Positions 35,501-44,579 of a stretch of DNA of 64,000 nucleotides are shown here, one piece after another. The number at the start of each line of letters is the position of its first letter. Position 1 is the first letter of the stretch. The stretch is from positions 3,534,001 through 3,598,000 of the forward strand of contig OZ253455.1 in assembly GCA_965261195.1 (NCBI GenBank), written 5' to 3'. The notes below the pieces were generated by a model. It saw only the letters and a program-made list of their open reading frames with translations, had not been told where the DNA came from and did no database searches. Source of the stretch: Bin87 sp965261195 (GTDB lineage Bacteria > Chloroflexota > Dehalococcoidia > Lucifugimonadales > UBA3495). Both the position numbers and the translations under genes were made by a program.

Positions 35501-36337
35501 CTAGCCTGAAACAGCTTCGAGCAATGCTATCTTGTCCTGGAACAGCGCGATGGCGCGTTCTTCCGGCACTCCGATGAAGAACCTCAGTCCCTGGACGTAC
35601 TCCACCACTTCCCGCGGGAGCATCCGCAGGTCGTCGCGGGGCCCGGTCGTTTTGTAGAGGTTGTTCATCCAGTCTTCCTGCCCGACGAAGAGGGCATCCT
35701 CGAGCACTACCCGGTCCTGCCGCTCCATATCCGTACTGGCCATCCACCGGGAGAAGACGAAGGGCAAACCCGTCCACGTCTGCCATTCCTCGCCGAGGTC
35801 GTAGCGGTGGGGGAACCCACGCGCGCCCCGACGGTTGCGCAAGGCCGGATTGCCCGTCAATAGGAAAGCATCGTGTTCCGACTGCGGATCGACGAAAGCA
35901 GCCGGTGTTACTTCGTGCTGTTGGGCCAACAGCACCCGCAGCAACGCCACTGACGTAGGGTCGCCATCACCAAGGGCGATTCGTCCCCCGTTCAAGTCTG
36001 CAATGGGCGTCTTTGAAAGCAGTACGCTGGATGCTCCCATCCCGACCGACGCGACGCAGAAGCCGCTAATCGGATGGGCTTTTAGGGCCACCCGAAACGT
36101 ATCCAACAGGGACACCGGCCCGGCGTCTATTTCACCTTGTTCCAGAGCCTCGGCCACGGAGTTGGGTTCCATGTTCCGCATTCCAATGCCGCGGCGTTCC
36201 ATATCGAAATAGAACGCCTCGTATTCCAGGTTGGCTACACGGGCTACGTTGATGGGCATGGCAAATACTCGCTCCCTGGAAGCTTGGAAACCGATGTTGA
36301 ACGGGAGGTAGATAACTCGGCGGCGTTGGTCACACAT
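35501..36337 (-). CDS. MqnA/MqnD-family protein (chorismate dehydratase-like)
   Basis: The 278-residue protein resembles MqnA (PF02621), a periplasmic-binding-protein fold. It has LLSKTPIADLNGGRIALGDGDPTSVALLRVLL, DAFLLTGNPALR, and YDLGEEWQTWTGLPFVFSRW, the most typical block. MqnA makes the enolpyruvyl-benzoate of the futalosine menaquinone route, but no other futalosine gene is nearby, so the role is open; such proteins are also annotated as substrate-binding. Start 36337 has a strong GGAGG; M27 at 36259 aligns with the usual family start. Confidence 0.8.
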   Translation of the reverse strand: MCDQRRRVIYLPFNIGFQASRERVFAMPINVARVANLEYEAFYFDMERRGIGMRNMEPNSVAEALEQGEIDAGPVSLLDTFRVALKAHPISGFCVASVGMGASSVLLSKTPIADLNGGRIALGDGDPTSVALLRVLLAQQHEVTPAAFVDPQSEHDAFLLTGNPALRNRRGARGFPHRYDLGEEWQTWTGLPFVFSRWMASTDMERQDRVVLEDALFVGQEDWMNNLYKTTGPRDDLRMLPREVVEYVQGLRFFIGVPEERAIALFQDKIALLEAVSG

Positions 36338-36432
36338 GAGAAGGCCTCCGTTGGTCGCCGGCGAAGCCAGATCAGAGGCTTTCGTCCGGTTCGCTCCGGA
36401 GGCCTTCCCAAAGGGTCCAGTACCGTCAGGGG

Positions 36433-37464
36433 TTACAGCCGAGGCCCCATGAAGGTGGAAGCTTGCTTGCGGTAAACCTGGATGCGGTTGCGAGGTCCTT
36501 CACAGACGAAAACCGCATTGGAATCGTCAACTTCTACCCCGGTGGGGGCCCAGAAGTCCTTTTCCCGCTCCAGTCCCTGCGCGCGCTCTCGCTCTCCCCA
36601 CATCTCGGGGTTCGCGTCCAGCTTGTCCTTGCCCCACTTGGAGACGGTGGCGTCGCCGGTTTTGAGGCCGCAGAAGTTGCCTTCGGGGTCGAATATCTGG
36701 AGGCGGTCGTTCAGCCAGTCGGCGACGTAGATGATGCCGTCCTTGTCAACGGCGACGTCGGTGGGACGGTTGAACTCCCCTTCGCCCGATCCGGAGGAAC
36801 CGAACTTCATCAGGAACTTGCCATCGGCAGTGAACTTCTGGATTCGGTCGTTCCGCCAGTCGGCGATGAATATGTTGCCCTGGTTGTCGATGGTGATGCC
36901 CCAGGGCATATTGAACTCGCCATCGCCATCGCCCTGCTTGCCGAACTGGGCCAGGAACTTTCCGTCAGGGCTGAATTTTTGGACGCGGTGGTTGTTGCCA
37001 TCAACGACGAAGACGTTATCGTCCTTGTCGATGGCTAGACCGGCGGGCCGGTCCAACTCGCCTTCGCCGCTGCCGTGGCGCTCTTCCCACTTTCCGATGT
37101 AGTCACCGTCGCCGCTGAAGATGGATATACGGTGCATCCATTCGTCAGAAACGTAGACGTTGCCGTTGCTGGCGATGGCCACGGTTACGGGCCAGACCAG
37201 GGAACCGTCTTCAAAGTTGTACTCGTGGGGGCCTTGCTGCGGTACACCGCGGGCAAAGGCGTTGACGTATTCCTCGTCAACGGTGCAGACCGCGATGCGG
37301 GTGCCTTCGGGCCGGTACTCAGGAGACCGGCACAGGACGTACATCAGGTCGTCTTCGCCGCGGGCCATATTGACCGGATAGGTGAAACCGGGCCCGAACT
37401 GCTCGCCACGCCCGATGGTGTGGCTGTACTGGAGCTGTACGTGCGATATTCTGGTGGGAGTCAT
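36433..37464 (-). CDS. NHL-repeat beta-propeller protein (copy 2)
   Basis: The 343-residue protein has about six NHL blades with units such as GELDRPAGLAIDKDDNVFVVD, NHRVQKFSPDGKFLAQFG and RNDRIQKF. It parallels the protein at 4579-5643 and is likewise third after DUF1800 and DUF1501. GAGGTGAGT lies before ATG 37464; the longer frame to 37548 is not used. No signal peptide. The gap to the DUF1501 stop is 20 bp, so co-translation is likely. Confidence 0.87.
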   Translation of the reverse strand: MTPTRISHVQLQYSHTIGRGEQFGPGFTYPVNMARGEDDLMYVLCRSPEYRPEGTRIAVCTVDEEYVNAFARGVPQQGPHEYNFEDGSLVWPVTVAIASNGNVYVSDEWMHRISIFSGDGDYIGKWEERHGSGEGELDRPAGLAIDKDDNVFVVDGNNHRVQKFSPDGKFLAQFGKQGDGDGEFNMPWGITIDNQGNIFIADWRNDRIQKFTADGKFLMKFGSSGSGEGEFNRPTDVAVDKDGIIYVADWLNDRLQIFDPEGNFCGLKTGDATVSKWGKDKLDANPEMWGERERAQGLEREKDFWAPTGVEVDDSNAVFVCEGPRNRIQVYRKQASTFMGPRL

Positions 37465-37484
37465 ACTCACCTCAAAGTGTCTGA

Positions 37485-38618
37485 CTAAATGAACGCCATC
37501 TGTTCGAACGTGCCGTTCACGATGGGTTGGGCATCCAGGCCCATCCACTTCTCCAGGAGGGTGGAATAGAGGCCACGGAAGTCGTTGTTGAAGTGGAGGT
37601 CGCCCTCCAGGAGCTTGTCCTGTTCCAGCGAGGGATACTCGCCGTAGAGGCCGCCCTTGACCGACTCACCGACCATAAAGGCCACGCCTCCGGAGCCGTG
37701 GTCGGTGCCGGAGCCGTTGTCGTGAACCCGGCGTCCGAACTCGGTGAAGACCAGCAGCACCACGTTGTCGCCAGCGTTGTGCTCCTTCAGGTCGTCGTAG
37801 AAGTCGGCAATCGCGTGGGAAGTCTCGTTCCAGAGCCTGGTGTGGTTCAACAGTTCGCCGGCGTGGGTGTCGAAGCTGTTGTAAGGCGCCGTGGTGTAGA
37901 ACACCCTGGTGCCCAACCCGGCCAGATGAACCTGGGCGATGTTGCGCATATACTGGGCAACGGTGTCGCCGCCGTACTCCACGCTGGAGGAATACATGGC
38001 GGGGGCGGTGCTGAGAATGTCAGCCCCTTCCAGCGCGTCCAGTCCGGTATGAGCGAAGTAGTCCAGCACCGGGCCCTGGCCGATCATGGGCGAGTAGACC
38101 CGTGAGAACACGTCGAGGGCCTTGGCTCGCTGATCTTCGACTTCGATGCCGGTCAGCACACCGTAAGTCTCGAGGTTTCCGACCGAAGCCACGGGGACAC
38201 CGGGGGCAACCAGGGACCTGGGAAGACCGCGCCCGAAGTTGACGCCGGTTAGCACGTTTTCTTTCTGCGGGTCCAAGTCGCGGATGGCCCGGCCCAGCCA
38301 GCCCTCATCGCCCACTTTGTCAGGCTCACAGGTGTGCCAGATGTCCATGGAGCGGAAGTGGGAACGGCTCGGGTTGGGGTATCCGACGCCCTGGATAATG
38401 GCGACCTTGCCCTCATCGTACAGACGCTTCACCGGCGCCATCGTCGGGTTGAAGCCGATCTGGTCGTTGATCGGAAGGACCTGGTCGATTGGAATTCTTA
38501 CGTTGGGCCGGTTGTCCAGATACAGGGGATCGCCGTAAGGGACGATCGTGTTCAGTCCGTCATTGCCCCCTGACAACTGGAGGACCACCAGCACCGGGTC
38601 TTTTTTGGTGGATGTCAT
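37485..38618 (-). CDS. DUF1501 family protein (copy 2)
   Basis: The 377-residue protein begins MTSTKKDPVLVVLQLSGGND and has FTEFGRRVHDNGSGTDHGSGG, as copy 1. AGGAGG precedes its ATG. It lacks an export signal like copy 1, unlike many family members. Between the two copies the catalytic-like and C-terminal GLDAQPIVNG segments are conserved, while the middle diverges, so the duplication is not recent. Confidence 0.92.
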   Translation of the reverse strand: MTSTKKDPVLVVLQLSGGNDGLNTIVPYGDPLYLDNRPNVRIPIDQVLPINDQIGFNPTMAPVKRLYDEGKVAIIQGVGYPNPSRSHFRSMDIWHTCEPDKVGDEGWLGRAIRDLDPQKENVLTGVNFGRGLPRSLVAPGVPVASVGNLETYGVLTGIEVEDQRAKALDVFSRVYSPMIGQGPVLDYFAHTGLDALEGADILSTAPAMYSSSVEYGGDTVAQYMRNIAQVHLAGLGTRVFYTTAPYNSFDTHAGELLNHTRLWNETSHAIADFYDDLKEHNAGDNVVLLVFTEFGRRVHDNGSGTDHGSGGVAFMVGESVKGGLYGEYPSLEQDKLLEGDLHFNNDFRGLYSTLLEKWMGLDAQPIVNGTFEQMAFI

Positions 38619-38636
38619 TTCTTTAGTCCTCCTCGG

Positions 38637-40043
38637 TTACGCGAATAGGTACTCGGTGGTGGCCACGATGGACTGTAGCATCTGGCCGACCCTTTGGCCG
38701 AATTCGTCGGCTCCAGTCTGCAACTCGCCTTCGCCGCGGGCCAGCGACACCAGCTCGGTGCGGGTGACATCGGTCAGCTCGTATGCGCCCAGCATATCCA
38801 GGCAGCCGTCAACCAACTGTTCCGGCGAGATGATGGCTCCCTGGGAACCCAGACGGTTGATGATGGCCTGTACTCCACGATGGGAAGTGTTCCCCACGGC
38901 GTCGGCGGTGAAGTTAATCCGCTCGACCAGGGTGCCGCTGTCGATCCACTCCCGTCCGGTATGCCAGCCCTCCACCGTCGGAGGATTGAGCAGGTCCTGA
39001 CCCATGTAACGAATGGTCAGGGTCATGGCGTTCAGACCGGGTTTGGGCATATCGAAGTCGCCAACCAGGCGCATCGTGCCGACCACGGTCTCGGTGGGAC
39101 TCTTCACCTTGGTGAAGCGGGCATCCTTGAAGAAGTCGGAGTTGAAGAGCACCCGCAGCATTGAGCGGACGTCATAGTTGGACCGGAAGTACTCGTCTTC
39201 CAGCATCTGAATGGCTTCGGGGTCCCGGGGTGGAGTGTCCTTCCAGGCGGGAACCTGGGGCTCGTCAGCGACGAAGAAGTTGTACAGGTGCCGGGCGATG
39301 AAGCGGGCGGCGCCGGGCTGCCTGGCAATAATGCGGACGACATCCTCGCCATTGAAGTTGCCGGTCTCGCCCAGGAAGTTCTTTTCGCCATAGTCGTGGT
39401 CGGACGGGTCGTAGATGAAGGCCGCCTCGTACTTGCCGTAGGGATACCGGGGCACCGAGTTGGTAACGGTCCATCCGGTGAAGGCGCGGGCGCATTCCTG
39501 CACGTCATCTTCGGAATAGTTGTCCAGACCGTCCATTCCGACGCCCAACGAGAACAACTCCAGGAGTTCGCGGCCCCAGTTCTCATTGATGGCGTCTTTG
39601 TGGCTCATGCAGTTGTCCAGGTAGAACATCATTGCGGGATCCATGGACAAGCCCAGGAGCAGGTCGTGGAAATTGCCCATGCCCATGGTGCGGAACATTT
39701 CGAACTCAATCTGCTGCTGCTTGGGATATTCGCACTTGGCGTGTCCGGTGCAGAAAATCTGGTGCCAGAAGAGGGCAATCTTTTCCTCTAGCGGGCGCTT
39801 GGTGTTGATCATCCGGAAGGTCCATTCTTCCTGCTGACCCTCCAGTCCGGCCTGGGAAACCCACTGTGGCTGATAGCGCATCAGAATGTCGCGCTCAATC
39901 TCCGGCTGCGTGTCCGGATTCAGCAATTCCTCCACAGTGGCCTCGTAGCCCTGGGCGACACGAGCCTCCAGTTCCTCATACGTCGCCCCAAAACCAGCGC
40001 GGCGCATCAAGTGAGCCATTAAAGCGATGTCTTTGTCTGCCAT
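38637..40043 (-). CDS. DUF1800 family protein (copy 2)
   Basis: The 468-residue DUF1800 protein begins MADKDIALMAHLMRRAGFGAT and contains NENWGRELLELFSLGVG and CARAFTGWT, as copy 1, and ends near LLNPPTVEGW and a divergent tail. AGGAGG lies before ATG 40043, and a palindrome-containing promoter region lies upstream. It is first in the inverted three-gene set. Function unknown. Confidence 0.92.
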   Translation of the reverse strand: MADKDIALMAHLMRRAGFGATYEELEARVAQGYEATVEELLNPDTQPEIERDILMRYQPQWVSQAGLEGQQEEWTFRMINTKRPLEEKIALFWHQIFCTGHAKCEYPKQQQIEFEMFRTMGMGNFHDLLLGLSMDPAMMFYLDNCMSHKDAINENWGRELLELFSLGVGMDGLDNYSEDDVQECARAFTGWTVTNSVPRYPYGKYEAAFIYDPSDHDYGEKNFLGETGNFNGEDVVRIIARQPGAARFIARHLYNFFVADEPQVPAWKDTPPRDPEAIQMLEDEYFRSNYDVRSMLRVLFNSDFFKDARFTKVKSPTETVVGTMRLVGDFDMPKPGLNAMTLTIRYMGQDLLNPPTVEGWHTGREWIDSGTLVERINFTADAVGNTSHRGVQAIINRLGSQGAIISPEQLVDGCLDMLGAYELTDVTRTELVSLARGEGELQTGADEFGQRVGQMLQSIVATTEYLFA

Positions 40044-40210
40044 TCTTTCTCCTCCTTAATACGTCTCAACGGTTGTTACTCGGCAACCCCGTTTCTTTAG
40101 AACGGTTTCCGACCGCGTACATTCATACCGAGGTGGTATACGCAAATGATTACCCGATTGGCGCCGCAATATAGATTGGCTTACGCCGATCCATTTACCG
40201 CTACCGGCAC

Positions 40211-40240
40211 CATCCTATGCTTATCGTTGACATACGTCAA
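40211..40240 (-). promoter_or_regulatory. Promoter with palindrome for the second DUF1800 set
   Basis: On the minus strand TTGACG (40240-40235) and TAGGAT (40217-40212) are 17 bases apart. The -35 lies in the palindrome TTGAC-ATAC-GTCAA (40227-40240), a possible operator. It is the only signal noted in the 328-bp gap 40044-40371. Confidence 0.4.
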
Positions 40241-40371
40241 CATTTGGAATCAGGTGAGGCTACATTAAGCGCCACCGAAAACGCCACCGATAATTGAACG
40301 GCGCCAGTAGCAGGACAAATTCCCTGGTCCTGAATCTCCCTATAAATCCAACTTGAACCCAACAATCCAAC

Positions 40372-40818
40372 TTAACCCAACTCGGCGATGGCCTCGATCT
40401 CCACGTCCAGCCCGTCCTCGGCCAGGGCGGTGATTTCGACCAGAGTGTTGGCGGGGTACTCACCCCGGAAATACTCCACGAACAACGCTTCCTGCTCTGC
40501 GCGATGAGCCCGCCAGTCGGGAATGCTGGTAACGAAAGTGGTAATTTTCACGATGTCGGAGGAATCTCCACCTTCCTCGGCTACGATCCGGGTGATTCTG
40601 TCCAGGGTGACCCTGAGCTGCTGCATCACATCTTTACCCTGAGCGTCCGTGCCGCGAGCGGTGCAGCCGGCAATGAACAGCAGGTTGCCGACTCGCACGC
40701 CACGGCTGAAGGTGGGCCCCGACGGGGCGATGTCCGGATAATTTTTCCTGACCTTCTCCAAGATTTGGCCTCCTGAGGCTGGAATGTCATCGGCCGGCTT
40801 TCCATAAGTCCATGCCAA
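40372..40818 (-). CDS. RidA family protein
   Basis: The 148-residue protein is a YjgF/RidA/UK114 member. It has FSRGVRVGNLLFIAGCTARGTDAQGKD, then VTLDRITRIVAEEGGDSSDIVKITTFVTSIPDW and EYPANTLVEITALAEDGLDVEIEAIA. The usual catalytic Arg of RidA imine hydrolases (in the RxxxxV motif near 105) is replaced by Asn in PANTLVEI, so it probably belongs to a non-RidA subgroup without imine deaminase activity. It begins on the strand away from the LLM gene at 40960. Confidence 0.88.
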   Translation of the reverse strand: MAWTYGKPADDIPASGGQILEKVRKNYPDIAPSGPTFSRGVRVGNLLFIAGCTARGTDAQGKDVMQQLRVTLDRITRIVAEEGGDSSDIVKITTFVTSIPDWRAHRAEQEALFVEYFRGEYPANTLVEITALAEDGLDVEIEAIAELG

Positions 40819-40959
40819 GCCGAAGCCACTCTAATGATACACGGGGCCGCTGATACGCGGGTGCCGCCGGCGGCACCCGCGTTGACCCGGTATGCCGCTA
40901 GTGCTACATTGACGGCATCGAGAGGGACTACACGGCACCTTACGAAGGAGGGCGCGAGC

Positions 40960-42078
40960 ATGGACTTTGGACTATTTAACACATGGAACGCATTATACGA
41001 AGGCGGCAAGGTTCCGTGGGACGCTGAATATAACGGAGGGAAGCTCCTCGAGGAAGAGGCTTACGTTCAGAACTGGGCAGAGATTGACGCGGTGGAGCAG
41101 ATGGGATGGGACTACGTCTGGCTCGGGGGAGGCCACTTCTCCAAGCAGGCGAGCATGGATCCCCAAGTTCTGATGCTATCCGCCGTGATAGCGGCCCGCA
41201 CCGAAAGGATCAAGATTGGATCGTCCATCCACCGGCCGGTGATGAAACAATCGGGTGAGACGGTGTCGGCATCAGCGCTCCCACACGAGCGATACGGGTT
41301 CGACAACCTGATGCTGGAGGACCCCATCCAGACCGCGGAGCAGGTCGCCATTGTTGACCAGATCAGCAAAGGCCGGTTCATTTACGGCGCCGGCGGGCGC
41401 ACGCGTGGCTCGGATACGCGTCGGGAGCAGTTCTTCGAATACCTGGAAGTTATGAAGCAGCTTTGGAGCGAGGATAATTTCTCCGGGTTCGAAGGCAAGT
41501 ATTACAACTACCCGGCATTCTACGAGCCGTACCTCGCCATCCCCAAGCCCTACCAGAAGCCCTACCCGGCCATGCTGTTGCCAGTGGACAGCCAGGAAAG
41601 CTTCGTACCCATGGGAGAGCAGGGCTATCGCATCGCCGTGGGCGCGGGCAGCTCACCCCACAACCTCCGCGGAACCACGGTTCTGATTGAGGACGTGAAG
41701 CGCTACAAGCAGGCCTGGCGGGATGCCGGACACCCCGGCGAACCCACCACCGTAGTTCGCATACCGACGCTGGTAGCCGACACGAAGGAAGAGGCCACGC
41801 GCGAAGTTGACGGACTGATGAGTCTGGCCAGGCGGTATTACTCCGGCCGGGTGGGTATCGGGAGCACCGACGCCGGCGCGGCGAGCCCAGATGCGACTGA
41901 GGAAGTAAACCTGTTTGGGACACCGGAAGAAGTGATCGACAAGATCGAGATTCTCCGCGAGGACTTCGGCACCGACGAGATCATGTTCGAGGTCAACTGG
42001 ACTTCATCGGTGCCACGGGACGTGGTGATGAACACCATGCGAATTCTCACCGACAAGGTAATTCCGAAGTTCAAGTAA
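40960..42078 (+). CDS. LLM-class flavin-dependent oxidoreductase (second)
   Basis: The 372-residue luciferase-like protein starts MDFGLFNTWNALYEGG and has WDYVWLGGGHFSK, IKIGSSIHRPV, and ISKGRFIYGAGGRTRGSD in the barrel, with the C-terminal GTPEEVIDKIEILREDFGTDEIMFEVNW. It shares fold but little sequence with the protein at 8080. AAGGAGG is positioned nine bases before ATG 40960; an upstream ATG at 40834 is not used. Substrate unknown. Such enzymes are paralogue-rich in SAR202 and thought to attack recalcitrant organic matter. Confidence 0.9.
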   Translation: MDFGLFNTWNALYEGGKVPWDAEYNGGKLLEEEAYVQNWAEIDAVEQMGWDYVWLGGGHFSKQASMDPQVLMLSAVIAARTERIKIGSSIHRPVMKQSGETVSASALPHERYGFDNLMLEDPIQTAEQVAIVDQISKGRFIYGAGGRTRGSDTRREQFFEYLEVMKQLWSEDNFSGFEGKYYNYPAFYEPYLAIPKPYQKPYPAMLLPVDSQESFVPMGEQGYRIAVGAGSSPHNLRGTTVLIEDVKRYKQAWRDAGHPGEPTTVVRIPTLVADTKEEATREVDGLMSLARRYYSGRVGIGSTDAGAASPDATEEVNLFGTPEEVIDKIEILREDFGTDEIMFEVNWTSSVPRDVVMNTMRILTDKVIPKFK

Positions 42079-42322
42079 ATCGCAGGTAAATCGCAGACTG
42101 AATCAATGGCTGCCACCGGCGCGGTGGTGTGAATCAGGTCAGATGCCCGGGGGATTGCGTCACACAATTCGCCGGGCGTTTGGTTGATTATCGCCAGCGG
42201 GAAGGGGTTGCCGAGAATCGCGACCGCCACGTCAAAACAGCAACGGACCAGCTACACCCAGGGTCTTTTGATTGTCCACATATATTGGCTACCCCGCTGG
42301 TTGTCCACCGATTGTTGCTTCT

Positions 42323-42428
42323 CCGCTCATCCTGAGCTTGTCGAAGGTTCATATTGAGTTGCGGAAGGGCCGTGAGCTCATGGTTCTATGGGCTCCCGGC
42401 GGTCCTTCGGCGGGCTCAGGATGAGCGG
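42323..42428. repeat. Dispersed CTCATCCTGAGC hairpin repeat
   Basis: CCGCTCATCCTGAGC (42323-42337) is the exact inverse of GCTCAGGATGAGCGG (42414-42428), and pairing continues inward with AAGG/CCTT. This sequence family is scattered through many bacterial genomes. It occupies the 467-bp gap 42079-42545, where no gene was seen. Confidence 0.7.
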
Positions 42429-42545
42429 GAAGATTTTTGGATTTACAACCGAGGAGTGCTGAGAGAAACCCCCCACGGGTGACTGGTGCATTCGCACCCT
42501 TGTATAATGACGCATCGGGGTCGAAGACACGAAAAGGGAATTGGC

Positions 42546-42899
42546 ATGGGCACGTTTGAAATTCGTTTGCAGGTTAGCAATCCATTCACCCAGGCTGCTG
42601 TCACCGTTGATGCGCTGGTGGATTCGGGTTCGACATACTCGGCGATGCCGGCCAGTTTTTTGCGCGACCTGGGGATTGAACCGTTTGAAACGCGCAGGAT
42701 GCGAATCGCCAATGGCGAGGTTGTAGAGTACGAAACGGGTGTGGCCGGGTTTTCTACCGAGGGCCGGTACGGGATCGCCCGGGTCATTTTCGGCCCGCCA
42801 GACCAGTACCTGATGGGTGCGACGACGTTGGAAGACCTGGCCCTTATCATCGATCCGATAGATGAGCGAGTAGTTCCCAATGACCGACTGTATTTGTAG
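42546..42899 (+). CDS. Retropepsin-like aspartyl protease (copy A)
   Basis: This 117-residue protein has the single aspartyl-protease signature ALVDSGSTYSAMP around residue 24, with DSG in place of DTG, and a flap-like IARVIFGPP followed by YLMGATTLEDLAL. Single-domain enzymes of this clan act as homodimers. It is unit A of a duplicated pair with the gene at 43095. The ATG at 42546 follows a weak site. Targets unknown. Confidence 0.8.
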   Translation: MGTFEIRLQVSNPFTQAAVTVDALVDSGSTYSAMPASFLRDLGIEPFETRRMRIANGEVVEYETGVAGFSTEGRYGIARVIFGPPDQYLMGATTLEDLALIIDPIDERVVPNDRLYL

Positions 42900-42961
42900 A
42901 GCATATCCGTAGAGTATGTCCAAAGAGCATATCCAAGGTGATACATGGATTGGATACATAC

Positions 42962-43045
42962 GCGGGGTGGACCGATGAGTTGCCCATCGTGCCGCCCACA
43001 GCCGAGCGGGTGTTCAGCCCGCATCTGGCGGAGCTGGTCAAGTAG
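42962..43045 (+). pseudogene. Remnant of the GWTDGLPIVPPT family gene
   Basis: In frame the interval reads AGWTDELPIVPPTAERV and ends at a TAG after 27 codons. This matches residues 17-33 of the intact gene at 43509 (AGWTDGLPIVPPTAERV) but has no start and no rest. It lies after protease copy A just as the full gene lies after protease copy B, pointing to tandem duplication followed by decay. Confidence 0.7.
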
Positions 43046-43094
43046 CGGGTGATACACTGGCCATTGTCAGCAACCATCACGCGAGGTGATAGGT

Positions 43095-43481
43095 ATGGGA
43101 ACATTCAACGTGGACTTGCGAATCGGCGCGCCGGATTTTTCGGCTTGGGAGACGGTTAGCGCACTGGTAGATACCGGCGCTACCTGTTCCATGGCGCCGG
43201 CCAGCCTGTTGCGTCGGTTGGGAGTAGAACCGGAGGAATCGGTGGAATTTGAACTCGCCGGTGGTGAGATCGTCCAATACGAAACAGGGTATGCAGCCTT
43301 TGCCGTAATGGACAAGGTTGGCCGGGCACGGGTCATCTTTGGCCCGGATGGCGAATACCTGATGGGAGCAACTACATTGGAAGACCTGGCGCTTATGGTT
43401 GATCCGGTGAACTATCGCCTGATTCCCACGAGGCGTTTGCTGAAACGGAAGTTTATTACCAACGGTTCTGAGCCTGGTTAA
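43095..43481 (+). CDS. Retropepsin-like aspartyl protease (copy B)
   Basis: The 128-residue protein mirrors copy A: ALVDTGATCSMAP with catalytic DTG, then ARVIFGPDGEYLMGATTLEDLAL. GAGGTG is upstream of ATG 43095; a GTG three codons earlier at 43086 is an alternative. It precedes the intact GWTDGLPIVPPT gene and UGSC gene by 27 bp or less, so all three likely form an operon. The role of the protease in that unit is unknown. Confidence 0.82.
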   Translation: MGTFNVDLRIGAPDFSAWETVSALVDTGATCSMAPASLLRRLGVEPEESVEFELAGGEIVQYETGYAAFAVMDKVGRARVIFGPDGEYLMGATTLEDLALMVDPVNYRLIPTRRLLKRKFITNGSEPG

Positions 43482-43508
43482 ATTGCTGACTCGGAACAAA
43501 GATTAACA

Positions 43509-44540
43509 ATGCTTATTGAAGTAGACGAATACGACGCAGCGCTGGCGTTGGCCTATGAAGCAGGGTGGACTGATGGGTTGCCCATCGTGCCGCCTACTGC
43601 CGAGCGGGTGCGGGCGTTTCTGGATCTGTCGGGTCGGTCGGCGCTGGAACTGGTTGGGGAGATACCGCCCCGCGGCGGACGGGCCACGGTGGAGAAGCTG
43701 GCGACCAACGCGGTGATGGCGGGGTGTCTGCCCGAGTATTTTCCGGTGGTGATTGCCGCGATTGAGGCGCTGCTGCTGCCCCGGTTCAATCTGGCATCGG
43801 TGCAATGTTCGACTCACATTGCTACGCCGCTGGTGGTGGTCAACGGGCCGATTGCGCGGGAACTGGAGATGAATGGCGCGGGCAACTGTTTCGGGCAGGG
43901 CAACCGGGCCAACGCAACCATCGGGCGGGCGGTCAAGCTGGCGCTGACCAATCTGGGCGGCGCGCTGCCCGGCGATGAAGACCGCGCTACGTTCGGACAC
44001 CCGGGCAAGTACACCTACTGCATTGCCGAAAACGAGGCGGAGAACCCCTGGGAACCGTATCACGTGGAACACGGCTACGGCCCCAATGAGTCGGTGGTGA
44101 CGGTGCATCCGGCGGAAGCGCCCCACAACCTGAACAACCACGGAGCCGACAATCCCAGGGACCTGCTGACCACATTTGCGATGTCGATGGCGATACCGGG
44201 CTGCAACAACATCCATGTGATGGGCGACGTGCTGCTGGTGCTGGGTCCGGAGCACGCTGACATTATTGCCAGCGCCGGATGGAGCAAGAATGACGTGCGG
44301 TCGTACCTGTACGAACTGGCGCGCCAGCCGCTGTCCGTCCTGAAACTGGGTGGCATCCACGGACGTCATGCCCACCGCAACACGCTGTGGCCGCGCTGGA
44401 TCGACCGCAATGACGATGCCGCCATGGTTCCGCTGGTGCGCCGTGCGGAGGATATTCACATCATGGTTGCCGGCGGGCCGGGCCGACATTCGCTGTACAT
44501 ACCGGGCTGGGGTTCGCGGATTACGTCGGCAGCGGTTTAA
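43509..44540 (+). CDS. Uncharacterised protein of a UGSC-associated type
   Basis: The 343-residue protein begins with the motif GWTDGLPIVPPTAERV and continues PRGGRATVEKLATNAVMAGCLPEYFPVV, THIATPLVVVNGPIA, and FGQGNRANATIGRAVKLALTN. I recognise no named domain. The gene ends 39 bp before the UGSC selenoprotein, so they probably form a complex or consecutive enzymes; this is inferred from position only. Conserved cysteines (AGCLPEY, QCSTH, NCFGQG) could support redox chemistry. A 27-codon remnant of a second copy lies at 42962. Confidence 0.65.
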   Translation: MLIEVDEYDAALALAYEAGWTDGLPIVPPTAERVRAFLDLSGRSALELVGEIPPRGGRATVEKLATNAVMAGCLPEYFPVVIAAIEALLLPRFNLASVQCSTHIATPLVVVNGPIARELEMNGAGNCFGQGNRANATIGRAVKLALTNLGGALPGDEDRATFGHPGKYTYCIAENEAENPWEPYHVEHGYGPNESVVTVHPAEAPHNLNNHGADNPRDLLTTFAMSMAIPGCNNIHVMGDVLLVLGPEHADIIASAGWSKNDVRSYLYELARQPLSVLKLGGIHGRHAHRNTLWPRWIDRNDDAAMVPLVRRAEDIHIMVAGGPGRHSLYIPGWGSRITSAAV

Positions 44541-44579
44541 TTTGCATGGATGAACAGGATACTGGTGGGAGGAAATTGG

